Positions 48,987-62,100 of a stretch of 64,000 nucleotides of DNA are shown here, piece by piece. This DNA is from Zonotrichia leucophrys gambelii (Eukaryota; Chordata; Aves; Passeriformes; Passerellidae). The stretch covers positions 3,495,001 to 3,559,000 of the forward strand of contig NC_088188.1 of assembly GCF_028769735.1 (NCBI RefSeq), written 5' to 3'. The position numbers and the translations under genes were made by a program. Each line of letters starts with the position of its first letter. The first letter of the stretch is position 1. Under the pieces are notes generated by a model. That model worked only from the letters and a program-made list of their open reading frames with translations, was not told where the DNA came from and made no database searches.

Positions 48987-51900
48987 TTTATTGTTCAGTA
49001 GGAGCTCACCACACCAGCAAGCCAGGACAAGGGGGATGGTACATGAATACAGATGTGGAGGAGTTACACAGACAGATTTGTACAGCTTTTGTACAGAGGA
49101 AGAAAATGAATCAAATAACAAAATAGACGTTAGCAGTCAAACATTTTTTTTCTTTTTTTTTTGTATCATACTAACAAAATCTGATAGCCAAAAAATGACT
49201 AAGCTACAAAATTGTAATACATACTGTATGGGTAAAAGGTTATCATCCATTTATACATCTAGTATCACCTTTTTTCTGGTAACTTACAGGAGGCCTATAG
49301 GATCTTAGTGTATTAATAACTCCCTACAGATAGTGCTGAGCTGCTAAAGCTGCTGAATAACGGAGTATTGGAATTTTCATTAAGACTTTTACAGTGCCAT
49401 TTGCATTGTTCTGTTTAATGAAACCCTTATGCATCTCTACTGCAAGTCAGAGGAGCTGCTGGTGGCTGGGGGGAGGCAGGAGCTGTAAGGCCTTGGCTGG
49501 CAGCTTGGCACCTGGCACTGCAGAGCTGTGACACCCAGCTGGCAGTTTGGTACCATCACTGCAGAGCTGTGACACCCAGCTGGCAGTTTGGTACCATTAT
49601 TCCAGAACTGTAACACCCAGCTGGCAGTTTGGGACCATCATTGCAGAGCTGTGACACCCAGCTGGCAGGTTGGTACCATCATTCCAGAGCTGTAACACCC
49701 AGCTGGCAGTTTGGTACCATCACTGCAGAGCTGTGACACCCAGCTGGCAGTTTGGTACCATCATTGCACAGGGCACCAGCACGGTGCTGCTCCAGCTCTC
49801 TGGATGCTGCAGGAGGGAGAAAGCTGACATTCCCAAGCAAGACTCATTCTTTTCCCCTTTGGTCTTGACAAATAGAGAAGAAATCACTCCATACTAAGTA
49901 GTCTGCACCCAAAGGCTGTTTTTGCAGCGGACGAGGGCTCAGCTCTCAGCAGAACAGCATCACTGACTGTCAGGGCTGCTCCTTCCCTTGGAGCCCAGCT
50001 GTGTCACCCCCTGCTCCCCACCCTGCACCCCTGCTCAGGAGCCACCTGCAGCTGGAGAACCAGCATGGCACTCTCAGGCTGGGAGAAAGGCTGGGGAAAG
50101 CACAGCCCTCCCTCAGCAGCTCCCAGGGAGCGAGGTAAGAGCAAGGCTGAAGCCAGAGGGGGAGTGAAGGCACAAACAGGAACCAGCCCGGATCAACAAC
50201 AAGACAAGGGGACATCACCACTGCTCCAGGGCCCCAGACTCTCCCGAAGAACCAAGCCAGCAGGACCAAGGATTGTGAAGCACTTTATACACCACCACAT
50301 AGGTAAAAATAGCACTTAAACTTACAAATAAATAGAGGGGATGGGGAATCTCCCCCTTGTCCTTTCCAAGTTTGTCCCCAGTGTGGTCTCTCACCACCTC
50401 AGGGGGGCAGCCAGAGGCTGGTGCCCTGGGGAAGCCTGTGCTAAATTTGGAGAGGGAGGAAGTGAGTGAGTGCAATCCCTCCTTACACAGAGCTCAGCTG
50501 AAGCCCACATGAGCACACAAATATCTGCTGGCATTGTGGATGGTCCTGTTTGGGAGCAGCTCCCATGGACCTGCACCCCAGAGGGGCTTCAACCCTCAGC
50601 CCTGTCCCACAGCGACCACAGAGCCAGCACGGAGAGCCCAGCAGTGCCAACAGCTCCTGGCTGATCCTCAGGGAGCAGCACAGTCATCTACAGCCAGAGA
50701 ACACCATCAGCACTAGCTCTGAACCTGCTCTGACCCCTCTGCTCCTGTGCTGCATTGTCTCCTGAGCTGAACAGGGAGAGCCCCAGGTCTGAGCTGCTCT
50801 CAGGGGATGGTCCCTGGGCAGAGGCAGGAGCCAGAGACTCTTCCAGCCTGGCAACTTTGGATCTGATCAACAGAACCAAAAACATGGGGACTGACTCCCA
50901 GGGGATCCTACTCTGTGTAGAGCCAAAGGGAGGTGGAAACAGAGATATCTCTGCTGCAGGTGAAGGCAGCTGGCCACGAGTCACTAGGAGACCCAAACAG
51001 GAAAATAAATTACAAACCAGAATGGGCCCTCCCTCTTGCAGGTGCCCAGGGAAGTCCACAGGGTCTGCAGACATGACTTCAGAGACCATCCAGCCAACAG
51101 GAGCATTTGGAGAAACATCAGCTCTAAATTCTTAAAACCAGCAGTGAGGTATTCACTACTGAGGGCTGTAACAAACGAAAACTCCCTCTGGGACTTTCCA
51201 AAATCACTTAGAAGATGAATACTCAGCCAGGAGGGTTTTGGAGACCACTCCTACAACCCCTTGGGAAGCTCCCAGAGCTAGGCAGAGATGTGGCAATCTT
51301 CCTGGTGATTTGTAAGAGCTGAAGAAACACTTCTACATTGCAGGATGGAATTCTACATGAATTATTTCCAGCCAGTTCCATGCCACCCTCTGCCTCCTGC
51401 TACCATGAGCAGATTTCTGCTGTGATTTCTGACTTGTTTTACTTCTCCTTCCTCTCCCATCCTCCTTGAAGGACAGGACATCACCAATTCTGCATCAGGT
51501 GAGAAGGGTCAGGTGTTCAATGTCATTCTCCTCATGGCAAAATCACAGTCCTGAAGCTCAGGTCTTTCCCAGGCTGCTCCTGGCTGCCCATCCTTCAGAG
51601 AAGCAGAAGTCTGGCAACCCACTAAGAGAAAGTGACACAACTTTGTGGGAAATCAGGGCAAAAAGCAACAGAGCTGATGTGCCCTCGTGTTCACCTGCTG
51701 GGGGTCTGGCTCAGATCTCCTCTCCCATCTTGTCCTGTCACAGATGTCCCATCATAGCAGAAGGCTGGAGGAGGTGGCACTAACTGGGAGAAGCCTGGAG
51801 AAATATTGCTGTGACTGTTCCCTGTGCTGCTGAAGAGTGACCCTGAGCTGGCTCTTTCACACCTTTAAGAGCATGTTGTCACCTTCCTCTGCCCTGTTAT

Positions 51901-53106
51901 CACCTGGGAGCTGTGGTGCAAAGTTGGAATAAAGCCTTGAGAAGAAGGAACAAGATCCTCTGCTGGTACAGACACAGGAGCTGTGTGGGCTCTGCTCTTG
52001 GATTGCCTCTGCTCCAAACACACCCAGGTCATGACAGAGGATTGCTGAAGCCATCACAGGCTCACAGCAGCACCTCCACCTCCTCCACCTCAGGCAGCAG
52101 GGCTTGGGCATCACACTGGAGAGCCCAGGACAGCTCTGGAAAGCACCAGGCAATCACAGTTCAATTGCACAGGCAAGGAGGGAACCTTTTGTTCAGTGCA
52201 CCCGTCCCACACTGAGTGCCCCCAGCATGGAGCTCCAAGGCCAGCAATGCTGAGATCCAGCACCTGTGGAGTCCTGAGCTCAAAACAGAGCCCAGGAACC
52301 CCCCAGGAGTGAGGGGGACCCAGCTGGACAGATGGCTATGGCACAGGGCTCCAGCAGCCTGCTCAGAGATCCCACTGCAGGAAAAAGGGCCAATACACCC
52401 AGGCAAGGTGTGCCTGACCCCAAACCCAGAGCAGCCCCCACAGCTTCTTCCCCAAATGCCAGGAGAGAAGAAACAAAATAAATACCCCTCTGAAACTGGA
52501 TTATTTCCCACAACATGCTATAATACAAGAACTAAGTGCAGGTTCTGCTCTAAAACAGTGATGTCTTCCAAAAGGGAGGAGGGGAACACGTCCCCAAACC
52601 TCACATCATCAGCCCAGCAGGTCTCACTCACTTGTGCAGGTCCTCAGGACACCAGGGAGTGTGGGAGGGAAGGGCCAGACCCCGTGGGAAGGGTGCAGCC
52701 TATGGGCACATGCTTTGAACACCACAGGCAAATCCCTCTGCAGCTCCTGTGGGGTCCCACTGACACTTGAGCCACAGGTCAGGGCAGCTGTCATCCAAAC
52801 CACATCAGCTGGTGGGACAAGGGCAGCTCAAACAATACAAATTCCACAGTCAAAACCAATACAAGTAAGAAACCAAACCCAGAGAGGTCCTTCTGCTCCC
52901 TCCTGGAACAATGGCTGTCTTGGAAAGCTGGACTCTGGGATTGTCCTGATTACATCAGTTAGTACATTATAAACATTGTCCTGCTTTAAAGTGAAAATAC
53001 TGTGTGTGGTCTTTTGGAGGTGCTAAAGCCAGATGTGGTGTTGCTTTTCCTGACTGTGCAGAGGAGCTGATACTGGCGTGAAATGATCCTTTCCACCTCT
53101 TCTCTA
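48987..53106 (-). other. putative CLIP2 3' UTR
   Basis: From the predicted CLIP2 stop to AATAAA on the - strand (48992-48987). There are no splice-linked coding frames. The far end (49040-49330) is AT-rich with long T runs, as in conserved 3' UTRs. The extent is inferred from the signal, not from transcripts. Confidence 0.4.
49517..49766. repeat. 41-base minisatellite
   Basis: Six copies of a 41-base unit with core GAGCTGTGACACCCAGCTGG; successive copies of the core begin at 49523, 49564, 49605, 49646, 49687 and 49728. Units differ by a few bases. Confidence 0.9.
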
Positions 53107-56100
53107 TCAGAGCTTCTCCTGCAAAAAACCAGAACTTGTCAGGCAAAAGCACAGAGGCTTTATTTTGATAGCACAGAGGCTTTATTTTGAAAGCACAGAG
53201 GGGTTTTTTTGAAAGCACAGAGGTCTTTTTGAAAGCACAGAGGTTTTTTTGAAGAGGTGTGGAGTAGATTGCCCACTGCTCTGCCCAGTATGTGTAGATG
53301 AAGTCTGCTGTGGGAGGCCAGCACAGCATGTCCCACAAATGCCACCCATGCAAAGGGGACAGCAGAGCTGAGGCTGAGCAGGTTCCAGCAAGGGCTGCCA
53401 GGGGAGGTGTGACACAGCCCTGACCCAGGAGACAGTGGGGAAGCTCCCTTTGCCCCTCTGTGTGCCCCTCACCACCTTGCCCATGGCTTCAGGGGGTTTC
53501 TAGTGAGGCTCCCATCACACCTGGGAACTGGAGTTGTGCAAAGCTCTTGCTTTTGCTGTGGGAATGACACAGTCAAGTTGTGCTGGTAGAACTACCCCCA
53601 GCCAAGTGCTGTCCCCACCACAGCAGGCAAGAAACCACACAAAGCAGATACTTGTTTTAAATAACATTCTGCTCAAAACTTACCTCTTGCTTGTGGGATT
53701 TATCCTGCTGGTGAATCCCATTAGCAGACCCAGAATTTCCAACAGTCTGCAATGGAAAACAGAAAACACTTACTGAAGAGGGACACAGATCCTGGTGGTT
53801 TTGCTTACAAGCACTGAAATCTGGCAAGGCTGCCCTGTCCTTCCTTAGCTGCCCACTCCACACAAGGATAAGAGGAAATAATGAGGAGGACTAATTTATT
53901 ACTTTATTATACTATATAATGTTAAATAATACTATACTATACTAAAGAATACTAAATTACTGAATGCTAAAAAGATAATTATGAAAACTCCTGACTCTCT
54001 CCAGAGTCAACACAGCTTGGCCTTGATTGGCCAAAAAGTGAAAACAACTCAAAGCAGAATCCAGTGGAACAATCACCTGTGGATAAACAATCTCCAAACA
54101 CATTCCACATGAGCACAACACAGGAGAAGCAAATGAGATAAGAATTGTTTTCCTTTTCTCTGAGGCTTCTCAGCTTCCCAGGAGAAAAATCCTGGGTGAA
54201 GGAATTTTTCCAGAGAATGTGAATGCCACACACAGGCACAACCCGCTGGCTGCCTTCCTCAAAGCATTATTGATTTTATCAGCATTAGCTGAACAAATCT
54301 GCATTCTGAGATGGGAGAACTTTCTGGACTCTCCATCCATCAGAGTTTTTGCATGCCTGCCAAAAGATGGGCAGTTCAGCAAGAGGCTCAAGTGTGACAC
54401 CTGATCCTGGCTTCTGGGTGAAGGAATCACGTTCAGAGGTTGTGAGTGCCACAGATGAGGGCTAAGCAGCCCTGTTTGCTGAGGTACCTGTGTTTTCTCA
54501 GAGGAGAGCCTCATGGCTTCCATGAGCTTCTCCATCTGGTGTCCCTGCTCCAGGGCGTTGCGCAGCACGTCCTCGGTGCTGACGAGCCGGTGCTGCAGCC
54601 GGATCACCTCCGACTCCGAGGAGGGGTCGATCAGCGAGAAGCGCCGCTGCTCCGGCGCCGCCTTCTCCTTGTCCTGGGGCAGCACAGGGAAAACGGGACA
54701 GTGTAAGAGCCTGAGTGAGGGATGGGGGACTCCAGGCAGTCTCCAAAATGCAGTTTATTGGATCCAAGAGGTTACAGCAGTCCAGGGTTGTGGGTGACAG
54801 AGCTGTGCCCACAGCTGTCAGCTCCAGCTGCAGGCAGGCCTGGAGACCCTGAGTTTAGGTTACAATGCATTATAGACTTTCTTTGCTGAGCATCTTAATA
54901 CAGCAGAACCAATCTATACCTTAACTATTATCTACAGCCTATCATAGCTACTATAATTACCATATTCATGTCACTATTCTCCAATCACTAGAAGTTACTA
55001 TATTATAGTTCAAGCTAGAAGTTGTTTTTCAGTTTTCTTGCAGGTGAAAATTCTGAGACCTTTTTTCTACTTGGAACATTTGCTGACTTGTTTGCCTGTG
55101 CTCTCTTTCTGCTTGGTAAAAACATCTTCTTGTTTGGGGTGGGTTAATCCTTTGCTCTAAGCCATAAAAACCCCTTCTAACTAACACACCCTTTGCCTCC
55201 TTGGTTATCCAGTGAGACTGGCTCAGCAATTCTTTTTTTCTATATCAAAACTTGCTTCCATCTCTATTCCTTCATCAGACTCTACATTCAAAAATATTTC
55301 TGCTAAGCACACATATCTGTGAGACTTTCTTGTCAAGCTTTCATCCTTCCCAACAGGAGATATTACAGCAAAACCAAGTATGGCCAGCTGGGGGCTCTGT
55401 ACAAATCACAAACAGGACAGGACTGCTGGGGAAAGCATCTTGAGCTGTTTTATTTTCCAGCATCATTCTCATTACATGGTTATGACAATGGGAAGATGCC
55501 ATCAGCTCACATCCCAGGCAGCAGACCAAGAACTCAATTTTACAACTCACTTTAAAAGTTTTTTGACCAATTGTGGAAACCCAGGGCACTGGGAATATTT
55601 CTCTGTCTGCTCTGGGCTGCCCTGACTCCTAGGGCAGCACTGACTTTGACCCTCATTCATGGAGAAAATCTCCTAGGCTTCAAGAGGGACTGGAATCCAC
55701 AAAAATGTGAAATAGATTATAGAGAGCAGTTTAGGTGCATCACTTGGTGAGAAATTTAGGTTTGGGTATTTTTAATGTGTTGTGGATGGAAGCAAGATGG
55801 AGGGCACAGGGTGTCATCCTGGGCTTCTTCTCCATGCTTCTTCTCCATGCTTCTTCTTCTTGGGTTTGGGTGGCATTTCGTAATTGGGCAGAAAAGTCTG
55901 CATTGGGGGCTCTTTGGGATCAGTTATTGGGTTAAAAGGGAAAATAATCCAGGAGTCAGCTCTTAATTGCATAGTTTAGTCTTAAAAGACCTTGGAAAAA
56001 AAGATTGTTGGCCATTTTGTGCCTTCTAATGAAAAGCTGCCCAACTCACAGTAGTGAGGCTGTTTTACTGATATGAAATGATAAACACCTGAGTCTGAAC

Positions 56101-59100
56101 ATGATCTGTCATCTCAAGTGCCTTCAATCCAGACCCAGAGAAACCACAACTGGAACCACCACAACCAATCACACAAAGCAAAAGCACATTGACAGTAGTT
56201 CTATCCAACCACTATAAGCACACGTACCTTTGGTTAAACAATGCTTGCTTATTTCAAATACAATACCTGCTTGTGAGCCTTAAAACACAACGCACAGAGC
56301 TCCATTATTAAGCTTAGAACTTCCTAAAACCTCACTAGATATACTTTTCTGTAGCTTAGGGAGTTATTCTAGGTAAATGTTAATGCACAGACCATTGTCC
56401 TATTTGTCCTTACTTTTCTACTTCTTACATAATTTTTCTGCTGACCAATCTTATGGGTGTTACTTAGATCCAATCACAGTTCTGCTGTCTCTGAGGCCTG
56501 CCTCTTGCAGCTTTCCCAAAACCCTCTGATCTTAAGGATTCTCACACCAAGAGCTGCAGAAAGTCAAGGTATAAATCTATATAATGCCTAGAACCACGCT
56601 GCAATTTCAGCAGCAGATGGGGCAGAGCACAGCTCAGATCAAGTGACCAGGAGCAGCTCCAGTTTGTTCCCAGCACTTCAAATAAATTATTCACATCTCA
56701 GCCACTGGAGGACGTTGAAGTACACGGGAATTTGAGGACACTGCTTATTCCTGGATCAGAGAATCTGTAAAACAGGTGGGGTAGCTGAACCACCTTCAGT
56801 TCCTCCCACAAACTGCAGCCCTATTTAGCCATGGATCTAAAACCTGAACAGAAAAATGCTGGAGAAGGACACAGGAGGCTACAGCTTCCTCATGAGGGGG
56901 AGCAGAGAGGCACACATTGACCTCTGTGACCAAGGACAGGAGCCAGGGAATGGCCAGAGCTGTGCCAGAGGAGGTCCAGGTTGGAGATCAGGGAAAGATT
57001 CTTCCCCAGAGGGTGCTGGCACTGCCCAGGCTCTGCAGGGAATGGGCACAGCCCTGAGGCTGCCAGAGCTCCAGGAGCCTCTGGACAATGCTCCCATGCA
57101 GGGTGTCCTGAGCAGGGCCAGGAGTTGGACCTGATGATCCTTGTGGCCTTTCCAACTGGGATATTCTGTGATAAATTACATGTGGGTTTCTTTGCTGCAT
57201 AATGAGGTGCTGCTAAGCTCAGTCACTGTCAAGAGAATCCCCATCAGGTGCTCAGCAGGACACAAGAAAACACAAAGACCTGGAGCAAGAGTGAAGGGCT
57301 CAGACTCCCCACTCCCCTCAGCAGTACAGAGCCCTCCAGCCCCTAGGCTGTGCCCGGGATTGTCAGAAATAAATTTATAAAAGTTTTTAAAGTTTAACAG
57401 AAGGTTATATAAGGTTATACAGCCAGTATATAAGGTTACCTTATATACTTCACTATACACAACAAACAATAAACAAAACCATGAAAAAAAGGTTTTTCTA
57501 TCCAAGAGAGAGGGGAAAATGTAGGAAATAAATACTACAAATGAAACTAATAAAACAAAATCTAAAACTAATAAAACACAATAAAAACTAATAAAACAAA
57601 AGAAAAAACTAATAAAACAAAAGAAAAAACTAACAAAACAAAATGAAAACTAATAAAACAAACTACAAATAAAATGAAACACTTTAGAAAATAAAACTAG
57701 AAAACATACATTGTAGTGGGACCCATGAAAATAGTTTTAAATAATTAAGACATCTACAGCATGATGAAAGAAAAAACTAATGAACCAAGAAACACTTATA
57801 GTGTATTGTAATTAAAAAATAGTTAACTTGTAATTATAATAGCATCAATAACACAATATATAGTGCATTGTAATTAAAAAATAGTTACCTTCTAATTATA
57901 ATATAACATCTATATTATCTCACCCTTCCCATAAAACTAAAAATTGAATAAAACTTTTTAAAAACCCCTCTCAGCTACCCCATGTCCGGCTCAGGAAAGG
58001 CGCATTATCCAACACAGGATGGGTTTCAGAGCCCTCACCAGCACAACCAGTTTCTCTCGCAGCCCCTTGATGTCATCCTTGAGCTTCTGCTCCTTCAGCC
58101 TCCACTCGGCCTTGTGCACCTCGCGGCTGAGGTCGCGCTCCGGCCCCGGCGAGTGCCGGTTCGCCTCCAGCAGCAGCGCCCGCAGCTCGTTCAGGCTCCT
58201 GCCACAGAGAAACAACAGCCACTCCTTGCTTTAAAATGTTCAAAGTTCAATATGGTTATAAAAATGGTAATATAATTAGAGCAGTAAGAATTTGGGCAAT
58301 CAGAGGTAGGATGGTAAAAGCAAAGAATTATGAATGTTGGGATGCTTTCCTCTTGAAAACAAAGGATCCTCACTAACAAAGGACTACCCCTTAAAAGCAA
58401 TAGGCTGTTGCATATTCATACATGGTTCAAAAATTCTTTTCAAACAAAGGGTGTTTTCTGGTTATTGTCAACTTTCCCCCCCTTCATCTTGTTAATCATG
58501 GTCAGACTCTATAAAGTCTTCAAGAAGACTGGTTCTCCACCATAGGGAGGCAATAATTCTTCTCTTTGGGATCTTAGTGTCTTGTTGCTGTTATCTGTGC
58601 AAAGAATTTCTTAATTATCTCATCTCTTTCTTGAGCTAGTTAAAAAGTATCTTACATAGCATAGTTTATATTTTAACATTATGTTATAACCTAAAACTAT
58701 ATTTAACACACTACTTAAGACAATTAATACACCATAACTTTCTAACATAGCAGATATAATATTAATTTCAATATTTGCAAAAAGCCAATCATGTAATACA
58801 CATTTTTCACATGCATGCAGCAGCAGGAAGAGATGAAGACATTCCCAGAGCCCACACACCACTGGAGCCCTGCTGTGCTCCCTCCCACCTTTGCTACAGA
58901 TCCAAAGGAAGGCCAAAGTGAGCAAATCTGACCCAGCTCCCACCACTCTTTTCTTGTCCCACTTTGCCAGCTCTGAGACTGGCACTGCACAGGCACTGCT
59001 TGAGCAGCCAGCCTGGCTGGCCTGTGGTGACTTCATTCAGCATCTCCTCTGAGCTGCCTTGCAGCTCCTGGCAAGCAGTGAAAGGGCAGTGCCTTTTGAG

Positions 59101-62100
59101 AATTCACAGCCTCTAATTCCAACCAAATTCACACATCAGCATCTCTAAAGAAAGGGAAAGCTGTGGGCTGGATGAATATTCACAGAGCCCTCCTGTCTGC
59201 AGCTCTGTCCTCCAGACCTGCACACTGACCTTTCCTTCTTGAGCAGCTCCTGGCTGATCAGGACCAGCTGCCCTGAGGCATCATGTGTTTTCTTGGTCAG
59301 GGCTTCCAGTTCTCCTTCCAGCCTCTTCTTTTCTTTGAGCACTGAATCAGCCTTCTTTTCTGCTGTTTTGCATTTGTTTTCCAAAGCTATGAGAAGCAGA
59401 GGATTCAGGGGAAGAAAGGTCACTTAGTTCTTGACTTATATCCCTACTTTTTGCCTTTTCCCAACTCCTACTCCTAAAAGCACAGACATAATTAACTCTT
59501 GGCTGGCTGTAGCTAAGGGGACACACCCAGCTCAACTAACTTCATTAACTTTACACATAAACAACCCCAAACCCTCCCTCACAGGACACTAATATCTGCT
59601 GCAGTTTGTGTTCAATTCCTGAATTAATTTCTACCAGCAACAGCCATTCAAAAACCAGCAGAATCATGTTTTACATCAGCCTATTTCAGCTCTAGGCTCT
59701 TGTTCAACACCAGGCTGTGGGACAAGCAGGGAAATATTTCATTCCCCCCAACGCTGGATTAGGGAAACTTACCACTTACTTGGGCCCTTAGAGTTTCAGT
59801 CTGGGTCACCAGGGATGACACCTCTTTGTCTCTTTTACTCAGCTTGTCCTGGAGGTCTGTGGGGGAATGAAAAGACAAGGGTGAGAGGGCTGGAAAATGG
59901 TTTGTGCAAATTGGGAAGGTGTCAGGAGCACAGCATGGGCCAGGGTGCAGGGGCACCATGGTAGTGCATTCCTGTCGGCACAGGGACACTGCATCCCACC
60001 ACACGGGGAGTGGGGTGACTCTGGGACGTTGTATCAGACATGGTTAGGAAAGCAATCTCAAGGAGGAGGGGGGAAAGGCAACAAAACACTAATTAAAAAA
60101 ACTCAACATGAACTTTCAGCACATTTCTTTGTGTCACCTCCTACAGTGGAAGGCAGAGACTGTTTCAAAAGACATGTTTTCTGGAACTGATGCATTTCCA
60201 TGCTCAGAGCTGCAGATCTGAAGTGTGATGCTTTTGTGGCTCAAATCTGACCTGGTTGTTTTCTGAACATCTTTCTGGGGTTTATTCAGTGTGGAAACAA
60301 TGCACACGTGGACTGAGTGGCCATTCAGAGCAGTGGCTGTTGGCTCTAATTAAAGGCAGGAATTACCTGTCAATCAGCAAACAATTTGGTGCAGAAACAG
60401 AATAGTTTGGTTTGAAAAGGAACTTAAAGATCATCTTGTTCCACACCCCTGATTTGGGCAGAGACCTTCCACCATCCCAGGCTGCTCCAAGCCCTGTCCA
60501 ACCTGTCCCTGGGCACTTGCAGGGATGGGATATAACATGAATGTGTTCTACAGAACCCCATATCTGCAAAAACAGACAAGGCTTGAGGGCAATGGAAATA
60601 GGACAAAAATACCTCTGAATCCAGCTCTGCTACTGCCCAGACTCACTGTTACAGCTCACAGTGAGGGGGCTGAGTGCAGTTCAGGTTGAAATACACATTG
60701 TACAAGTTTCCTGAGTCGGTAAGTCTCACATTTTGTTAAAAGGATTGACTTGATTTATAGTGAGCTTAATAAAAAGTAACTATCGTTATTTGAAGCCAGT
60801 CACATTTACATCTAATAACTCCTCTTCTGTGAGCAAATAATATTTAATTAAGGTCTGAATTTTACTTGCTGTGAAAATGAGTGAAGGATTGGAAATGCAC
60901 CTATTTCCCCAGATTTGTCTCCAACCTGCACCATCTGCATGGAGAGTATCTAACACAGGTAAAAACATCCACCCCTGTATATGCTCAGCTTGATTAGAAG
61001 GGAAAAACAAATCCAGACAACAAAAGCTATTGGGCAAATTTTGATAGATGAAATGTCCTCCTAAACCCCTGCCATGCAGCCATCCCTGCAAGAGCAGAAA
61101 GTTGGAAGAAGAGAAAGTTTACAAGTCAGTAGAACAGGATAAAAATAATAGTTTCATACCTTCCATAGTCTCCTTCATCTTTATCTTTTCTTCTGAAATA
61201 TCATTAGTCTCAATCATCTGGAATAAATGTAAAATATAAGATATAAACTAACCCTTTACCCAAAGATAAGCAGAAGTTAACAACCACAAAGCCCCATCCA
61301 AAGCAGAAGGCATCCCATGTCCAAGTTAGGATGCTTTACATCCTTCCCAAGAGGGAAATAAAGGCTTTTTTGAGGAGCCACTTGTCCAGCTGGGCAGTCC
61401 TGGGGCTGCCCAGAGTGCCCAGACACAGCCCCCAGGTGAGCTCACCTGCAGGATTCACCCAGGAGGGAGCAGAGCTCGAGTTCTCCCCCAGGTTCTGGTT
61501 CAGCCCTGCACACACACAGGGATGCAGCAGCTGCTGTCCCCCTGACCAGGCACCTCTGGGCAATCTCAGCTAACAGCCAGCTGCAAATGCCCTCAGCATG
61601 CAGCTTGACACCTACCAGTCAGCAAGTTCCTCAACTTCTGCAGAACCTAGCTGTGCCCTAAGTTATAAAAAGGTTGATAAAACAGTAATTTATTAAAGAA
61701 CTAATGCATTCATAAAAATAATAACAAAGCAAATGCCGTGCCCATACAGGGGATTCTGCTTTTTCCCCACCCTCTTTTCTATATTGCAATGAAAAGCCAG
61801 AGACTACAGAGCTTCCAGTGCCAAGCTTTCTGTGGCAGAGGCCACAACTGAGCCCTTCACACCTCTCCCATCCAGCAGCCTTTGTTGGTTCCTCAGCACA
61901 TGCCCAGAGCCAGCAGCTGCTGTGGCCACCAAGAGCCCCAAGGCCAGTTCTCTGAACTCTGGGCTGTGGGACAAGTCAAACAGAGCAGGAGAACCCTCAC
62001 AGGATAAATATGTTTCCTGATGTACTTTTGGTATGGAAAAAACTATTTAACTGCTCCTGGGAAGCAGATGTGGCTCTCCCTTGAAGGTCTAGGAAAGGCT

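Noticed and set aside
49517..49766. CRISPR-like array
   Set aside because: Units are contiguous 41-base repeats without unique spacers, in a vertebrate sequence; this is a minisatellite.
52216..52770. 184-codon + strand frame
   Set aside because: It lies in the putative CLIP2 3' UTR on the opposite strand, with no homology and no exon structure.
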